Shown here: positions 63,758 to 64,000 of the stretch, piece after piece
How the letters are laid out: each line of letters begins with the position of its first letter
Position numbering within the stretch: position 1 is the stretch's first letter
NCBI GenBank assembly: GCA_021018815.1
Contig: JAITYX010000074.1
Span: 2,108,001-2,172,000 of the forward strand
Source of the DNA: Talinum fruticosum
Lineage: Eukaryota; Streptophyta; Magnoliopsida; Caryophyllales; Talinaceae
Direction of reading: 5' to 3'
DNA: 64,000 nt
Position numbers and translations under genes: made by a program
The notes under the pieces: generated by a model
The model's input: the letters and a program-made list of their open reading frames with translations, nothing else
Databases searched by the model: none
Told to the model about the DNA's origin: nothing

Positions 63758-64000
63758 CTGGACATGATCCATATGGAAAATTAAGCACAAATTGACTTCT
63801 AACAAAATTCAAGACTACTTCATAAGCTGAAAACATGTAAGATCGAGAATAGTTTGTGTATAATGTGTGCACAGGCACTTCAAAGAGTCATAAAGACGGT
63901 ACAACTCTGAGAACATAAAAACGTAAGAGCCCAACCCAATGTAGATACACCATGACGCCCTTAACCATATCAATAGACATTTGCTAACTGCGAGACTAGA

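Overview
This window is nuclear DNA from a flowering plant, most likely a eudicot. It is AT-rich, its genes have GT-AG introns, it contains plant-specific families (a STIG1-like secreted protein, a PPR protein, a class III peroxidase, a BC10-type glycosyltransferase), and most of the rest is transposon-derived. No operon, CRISPR array, rRNA, tRNA or prokaryotic system is visible. I found no previously undescribed biological system. The notable signals are gene duplication and decay, and unusual transposon structures.

Layout. 1-7.3 kb is gene-free and holds MITE-like repeats, including a perfect 333-bp tandem duplication of a fold-back element near 5.1-5.7 kb. 7.3-10.2 kb holds a tandem pair of STIG1-like genes on the minus strand; the first is open and the second is broken by one missing base. 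11.5-14.2 kb is a short, decayed Ty1/copia element on the minus strand with both LTRs, primer-binding site and polypurine tract. 16.8-20.2 kb is a GC-rich, retroelement-like block. 20.5-21.4 kb is a MITE that carries trinucleotide expansions. 22.9-25.9 kb holds a LINE endonuclease scrap and a degenerate copia integrase/reverse transcriptase. 26-29.2 kb has a MITE nested in a MITE and a split inverted repeat. 31.3-31.5 kb is a CACTA transposon end.

The right half is richer in genes. A nearly intronless PPR gene (32.1-34.4 kb, plus strand) has one apparent missing C near its start. A three-exon class III peroxidase gene (41.1-44.5 kb, plus) is complete. A ten-exon BC10/core-2-I-branching glycosyltransferase gene (46.2-56.5 kb, minus) is complete at 386 aa; its fifth intron is about 5.9 kb because a 2.9-kb Ty3/gypsy derivative with an exact 5-bp target duplication sits in it. 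A solo-LTR-like element occupies 57.9-59.0 kb, and a SINE copy lies near 59.3 kb. The window ends inside an organellar leucyl-tRNA synthetase gene (minus), of which the last nine exons are seen, including the KMSKS signature.

These genes do not form a pathway. From memory, the PPR gene resembles Arabidopsis At4g04370 and the synthetase At4g04350, which are near neighbours there, so this part may be a conserved chromosomal block. Exon boundaries were worked out by hand from reading frame, splice dinucleotides and family conservation; no database search was run.
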